A stretch of DNA of 64,000 nt from Acanthaster planci (Eukaryota; Echinodermata; Asteroidea; Valvatida; Acanthasteridae): assembly GCF_001949145.1 (NCBI RefSeq), contig NW_019091362.1, forward strand, positions 11,056,979 to 11,120,978, read 5' to 3'. Shown here piece by piece: positions 59,896 through 64,000 of the stretch. The translations under genes and the position numbers were made by a program. The first letter of the stretch is position 1; every line of letters begins with the position of its first letter. The notes below the pieces were generated by a model. That model had not been told where the DNA came from. It searched no databases and saw nothing but the letters and a program-made list of their open reading frames with translations.

Positions 59896-61410
59896 TTGAC
59901 GACCGGCCCGATTTATGTACACCGCAGTATGCTCCGCCATGAGCAAGCAGACAAGGAAGAAGAAGACGCAGCCACTGGTGGACCGGCTGTGGTTAGATGG
60001 GCAACTAGGACACCAAGACCTGGACGTCGGTCCCAAGCCAACTCCTTCCCCATACCAGAAGGAGTTCCACCTGCCAGCCCGGATGAAACTGCCATCGTGC
60101 CAGCAGCCTCACCTGACGAGCCTGGGACAACAATTTCCATCCCTACCGCACCAGTCTTTTCATCAAGCGAAATGAGTTTCTTTCGCCCACCTGCCTGCTT
60201 CACCACAGCAGAGCTGTTTCCCACCCAGCCGGCGTCAATCTCTGTGACATCAAGCCAGTGCTACTCCCCGGCGGGTTTTGCCCGTTCGGTGGCAACTAGT
60301 ATGTCCCTGTCGTCGTCATCAAGCCCACCAGCCATGCCAGCTATATCCAACGGGATGCTGTTTAATAGTGCAGCCGGACCATCTCGTTGGATTCAAGCGA
60401 ACTTGAACAATCCACTGACATTGACAATGGGCGTGCCTCACCCCATTTGTAGTGACACCCGTGTACCAGGAAAGGCAGTTGTTACCACCTAGTTTTGGAA
60501 CGCAACAAACTGCCCGTGTTGCCAGGAGTAGCAGTGGCATTGCCAGTGGCAATGGTGCTAATCTAGTGGCTGGGGGTGAGTTGAGGCCTTTGCAGATGCG
60601 ATTTTCTTTTCCCACAACTACCCCTACGATTGTTACCGCTGGGCATACCCCTCATTGCAATAAATGTAGTTTGAATACTTTACCAGCCAACATTGACATA
60701 TCAAACGTTCCGTCAACCTGGCAAAATCGCCCAACCTTAGCAACCAGTTCTGTCTCCCCACTTTGCATACATGTCCCCCAAGCTGCGTGCGACAAAATTT
60801 GTCAAGGGGTATTTGTCGATTTTTCGCTATTATATAATGACACTGCTACAGCCGTCATTGCAAAGTCTAATGAACAGCAAGCTACAAATTTGACTTTGGC
60901 AGTAGAAGGGGGCAGTGTAGTCTTAAAGAAGCCGGGAGTACACCAGAAAAAGATAGAAACGTTTGACATGTGGCAGTCGGCATTTAATGTATTCATGCCA
61001 ATTTACATCTCCAAGCACCTGTCCTGTTGTTTGGAGCTTTTTAAGTATGCAAAACTCATTCGCACTGGATCCGTTCAATTCCCTTGGCTTGGTTGGTGAG
61101 CTTATGACGAGCAATTCCGCCTGGACAGGAAACCAACACTGCACATTCTTGATTGATTTGATTGATTGATTTCGAGCTGCAGCTCACAGTTGCATTGGCG
61201 AGCGTCACTTCTCCTGCAGCAAGAGGTGTTTTTAATAATCCTCCACCTACATATCGCCAAAAAAATATCCAACCTGGTCACTGCTTTGCCTACAATTCCA
61301 CATCAGGCTGCAATTTCCCCAACTGTAAATTTGCACACACTTGCCAGAAATGCATGCGGGCTGGCCATGGTCCACCCGTTGCCGATCGGCAGGCCAAATG
61401 CATTGGATGA
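59896..61410 (+). pseudogene. DIRS-like gag (with CCCH zinc finger), frameshifted
   Basis: Three overlapping open segments make it up: 59896-60492, 60452-61099 and 61162-61410. The first is Pro/Ser/Thr-rich. The second has 'FDMWQSAFNVFMPIYISKHL', matching the conserved gag helix region of this class (W..AF.IF...Y..K). The third has a finger C-x8-C-x4-C-x3-H (61282-61368, 'CFAYNSTSGCNFPNCKFAH') followed by CxxC...GH. This type of finger is usual at the gag C-terminus of DIRS elements and would bind RNA. Frame changes near 60.48 and 61.1 kb disable it. Confidence 0.75.
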
Positions 61411-61644
61411 TAAGTCCCAATTCAAACTTATCTCGTACGTCCCCTGCACGGAGCCCCCATGCTAATGATGCACCCACTAACATGACTAAAGCCAGCTCGT
61501 ATGTATCGTCGCGTCGTACGCCATTGAGATCCAATCCTAAGCCCAGCGTCAAGCCCAGCCAACCAGACCCATTCCTTTCGTCCTTCCAACACCAATTAAT
61601 GTTTCATTTTTATGTTTGTTGCTTGTTGATTATCCTGTTCAGGA

Positions 61645-62430
61645 GGATACCAGCCTTTTTTTTTGAAAGGTTTCTCAGAAGGGTTCACTTTGGGTTACAC
61701 AAGTCCCTGTTTACTTCGAGATTCACAATGCTTAGTTTTGGCGGCTGTTCGTCCAGAGGTGGTGCATAAGAAATTGGAAGCTGAAATAGTTCTTGGTAGG
61801 CTTGCTGGTCCATTTGCTGAGTGACTTCCAAATTTGCAGTGCTCCCCGATCAGTTTAGTTCCCGAACGCGAACCAAATTCGTTTCACTTAATTCATCACC
61901 GCTCTTTCCCAGAGGGTCAGTTGATTAATACCTTCATTGATGAAGATCTATGTGCAGTAAATTACGCTTCATTTGATGATGATGTTACTCTGGCTATGAG
62001 TGCGGGTTAGCAAAAGCTGACATTAAATCCACATTTGATTTACTTCCCATATCCCCTAGTGATTATGACCTGCTGGGTTTCACATTTCAAGGCAGATTTT
62101 ATTATGACAGATGTTTGCCAATGGGATGTAGCATATCTTGCTCATTATTTGAAAAACTTAGCTCATTTCTTGAATATCAGGTCAAGCAATTTAGCCAGTC
62201 TCAATTCTTGACCCATTACTTGGATAATTTCTTGTTTATTGGATCTTCAGCTGCAGGCTGTGAACAGTTGTTGTCCTGCTTTCAATCTCTTTGTACAATT
62301 GTTGGGAGTCCCTTTGGCGAATGAAAAGACTTTCAGTCTGGCCCAACAATTGTCTTTTTTTGGCCTAGAAATTAACACGTTGAAAAAGACCGCTGACAAA
62401 GTGCTAGCCCCCTCTACACTCATTGAATGA
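61645..62430 (+). pseudogene. DIRS-like reverse transcriptase, broken
   Basis: In order: 'FFLKGFSEGFTLGYTSP', 'VVHKKLEAEIVLGRLAGPFA', 'LVPEREPNSFHLIHHRSFPE' and 'NYASFDDDV'; 'KADIKSTFDLLPISPSDYDL'; 'DRCLPMGCSISCSLFEKLSS'; and 'HYLDNFLFIG'. The catalytic motif (62217-62228) reads Tyr-Leu-Asp-Asn instead of YxDD. There is an in-frame TGA after 'GPFAE', a stop plus frame change near 62.0 kb, and another frame change near 62.31 kb. It is unable to make an active enzyme. Confidence 0.88.
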
Positions 62431-62544
62431 ACATTGTCGAAGAAGAAAATTTCCTTGCAGAACAATCAATCACTAGTCGTGTCATTAAATTTATTGTGCA
62501 AGGCTATACCACTGGGGGGGGCCTTTTTGTGACGTATAATTGGG

Positions 62545-63124
62545 TTGGGTTCTGATCTTTGTCGGCCATACCATAGGGTTCGCATTTCCACAGGTGCTAG
62601 GTTGGACTTAGTGACTTGGCTTGACTTCCTGTCCAATTTTAATGGCATTTCAGTTTTTTCAGCTAGTGAATGGGAATCTAACGATAACCTGTCCCTGTTC
62701 ACAGATACAGTGGCCAGCATTTGTTACGGAACATATATCCAGGGAAATGGTTCAAAGCCGGTTGCCGACCAACTTGTTGCGCAAACGTCCTTCAATAGGA
62801 CTTTGGGAATTTGTGCCACTGTATGTTGCTTTGCTGTGTTGGGGCCCTTTACTGGTGGGATGCAAAGTCATTTTCAATACTGATAAAACGGCAGTAGTAG
62901 AGATCATCAATAAGAAATCTTCACGCTATGCCCGGATTATGCAACTAGTCAGGCCATTTGTGCTACAGTGCTTACATTTTAATGTGTTTTTTAAAGTGGC
63001 ACATGTGCCAGGATGGTCCAACACAATTGCGGATGCTTTGTTATGTTTTCAGATGGAGGGTTTCTGCTTTGCCACCCCACACGCTGACCCAGTTATGACT
63101 CCACCCCCCTCCTTTGCCTCATAG
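62545..63124 (+). pseudogene. RNase H domain of the DIRS-like element, frameshifted
   Basis: 'ESNDNLSLFTDT' (62545 frame) carries the first catalytic Asp. The following part shifts frame and reads 'GLWEFVPLYVALLCWGPLLV', 'VIFNTDKTAVVEIINKKSSR' and 'FKVAHVPGWSNTIADALLCF', supplying the Glu, Asp and His-containing blocks of the family. At least one frameshift (about 62.7 kb) separates them. Confidence 0.82.
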
Positions 63125-63237
63125 TGGTAGCTGATGAGGTGGAGCGCTTACTCGCTGCATCCGTTTTGGATAACACACAAAACATATGCTACTGGTTGGA
63201 GGGCTTTCAGTCACGTTAAGCAACAGACCATGTCCCA

Positions 63238-63283
63238 CAGCCCACATGCCCACATGCCCACATGCCCACATGCCTACATTCAG
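63238..63283 (+). repeat. Tandem cccacatg repeat (5-6 units)
   Basis: 'cccacatgcccacatgccca' lies in the linker between RNase H and recombinase. It is a short microsatellite that appears to have expanded inside the element. Confidence 0.85.
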
Positions 63284-64000
63284 TTGGCGAGATCCACCAA
63301 TTCATAGCATGGCTCTCTCTTTGGGGCTTATCTTCTTCCACAATCGTCACATATATATCCAGTGTTGGCTATGTACTCGCATTGCGTAGATTTACAGGCC
63401 CTACCAAAGATTTTATGGTATCCAGATTATTGGAAGGCGCCCGTCGGCTTTGCCCTGTCAAAGATCTCTATTGCCAATTTCTGTACCATTGCTAAGGGAC
63501 ATCATTAATTCACTTCCAGCCATTTGTTTTTACTCAGTTTGAATCGACTTTGTTTCGTGCAGTTTTTCTGAGTGCCTTTTTCGGCTTTATGTGGGTTAGC
63601 GAACTTGCAGTGGGCTCTCGCCAGCACCTTCAGGATTCAGTTTTGTGTTTTCACGATGTAACATTTTCCCAACCCACATCAGATAATCGGCCCATACATG
63701 TTACCATAAATTTTTGTCAATCTAAGAAAAAACATTGTGGCTCCCCCCAAAGCATTCGTTTAGTGGAGAGCACTGACTGCAGTCTGTGCCCTGTTTCAGC
63801 ATTAGTGCATTTTTCTGCTATTCGCCCACAGATTTTGGGTCCATACTTCTGTCATTTTGATGGAAGCCCACTCACACAGTACCAGTTCAATGCGGTATTG
63901 CAAGAGGATCTTGCTTTTATAGGGCTCGATAGAGTCTGCATTAAAAGCCATTCCTTCCGCATTGGGGCGGCATCTTCTGCATCCCATTTTGGAGTGGCCA
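63284..64000 (+). pseudogene. Tyrosine recombinase of the DIRS-like element, partial
   Basis: The N-terminal core-binding part reads 'TIVTYISSVGYVLALRRFTG' and 'PTKDFMVSRLLEGARRLCPV'. The catalytic part reads 'LFRAVFLSAFFGFMWVSELA', 'YFCHFDGSPLTQYQFNAVLQ' and 'CIKSHSFRIGAASSASHFGV'. HxxR is present (63949-63960). The first catalytic Arg (GFLRxGE in relatives) is Trp here (63592-63594). A stop at 63493-63495 and a frame wobble precede the catalytic half. The window ends before the Tyr. Confidence 0.87.

Larger units (their letters stand above)
59840..64000 (+). mobile_element. Degenerate DIRS-like tyrosine-recombinase retrotransposon, truncated at the window end
   Basis: The order gag, reverse transcriptase, RNase H, tyrosine recombinase on the plus strand is that of DIRS-type elements, which integrate by a recombinase rather than an integrase. 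The parts are all recognisable but spread over several frames with internal stops, so the copy is dead. The 5' boundary is not sharp; the first coding-like sequence starts near 59868. The 3' repeats and the recombinase active-site Tyr lie beyond the window. Confidence 0.9.

Noticed and set aside
1-64000. CRISPR arrays, operons, rRNA genes and complete tRNA genes
   Set aside because: None was seen. The sequence is animal-like and the tRNA-like words lack cloverleaf structure.

Overview
This is a eukaryotic, gene-poor window, almost certainly from a marine invertebrate animal. Genes are split by introns of up to 7 kb. There is one assembly gap (47943-48663) and a single N at 26230. The self-complementary word TACATGTA is extremely common in the first 42.9 kb, and the right edge holds a decayed DIRS-type tyrosine-recombinase retrotransposon. 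The family content, the interspersed-repeat style (a repeat beginning 'gctgcttaagcac', and TAGGCCTA words) and the sulfotransferase-like gene fit a non-vertebrate deuterostome, perhaps an echinoderm such as a sea star. That placement is recollection and inference, not proof. Nothing looks bacterial.

Layout. Positions 1-42.9 kb are mostly one minus-strand gene. I could join six coding exons (23703-23029, 18247-18056, 17288-17168, 16478-16344, 9140-8953, 2981-2104) through consensus splice sites with every reading phase agreeing, giving 729 codons. They encode a member of the ITPRID family (KRAP/SSFA2, ITPRID1, TESPA1), proteins that bind IP3 receptors. The hallmark DPEELLLxLGFG and RIPxRFL block is in exon 9140-8953. 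The C-terminal exons lie beyond the left edge and the N-terminal exon was not found; a candidate 5' exon with a good donor ends at 42628. The introns hold inverted-repeat (foldback or MITE-like) elements at 12.1, 25.2, 31.5 and 33.3 kb, a three-copy dispersed repeat, tRNA/SINE-like pieces and many TACATGTA blocks.

From 42.9 to 60 kb the texture changes: TACATGTA almost vanishes and CpG-rich stretches appear. A probable plus-strand first exon with an ETS/YY1-like promoter sits at 46.0-46.25 kb. A GC-rich simple repeat is arranged as an inverted pair around the assembly gap. A complete-looking P-loop sulfotransferase-like gene lies on the minus strand (52718-51816), with a 5' noncoding exon. 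Plus-strand exons of an unrecognised gene lie at 53.80-54.43 kb, one with a single-base frameshift in a run of C. A short minus-strand terminal exon lies at 58.5-58.7 kb.

From about 59.84 kb to the right edge is a DIRS-like element (gag with a CCCH finger, reverse transcriptase, RNase H, tyrosine recombinase). It is broken by stops and frameshifts, with altered catalytic residues, and is cut by the window end. No CRISPR array, operon or rRNA gene was seen. No wholly new system is demonstrable. The least explained items are the TACATGTA boundary, the foldback elements, the inverted GC-rich repeat around the gap and the unrecognised plus-strand gene.
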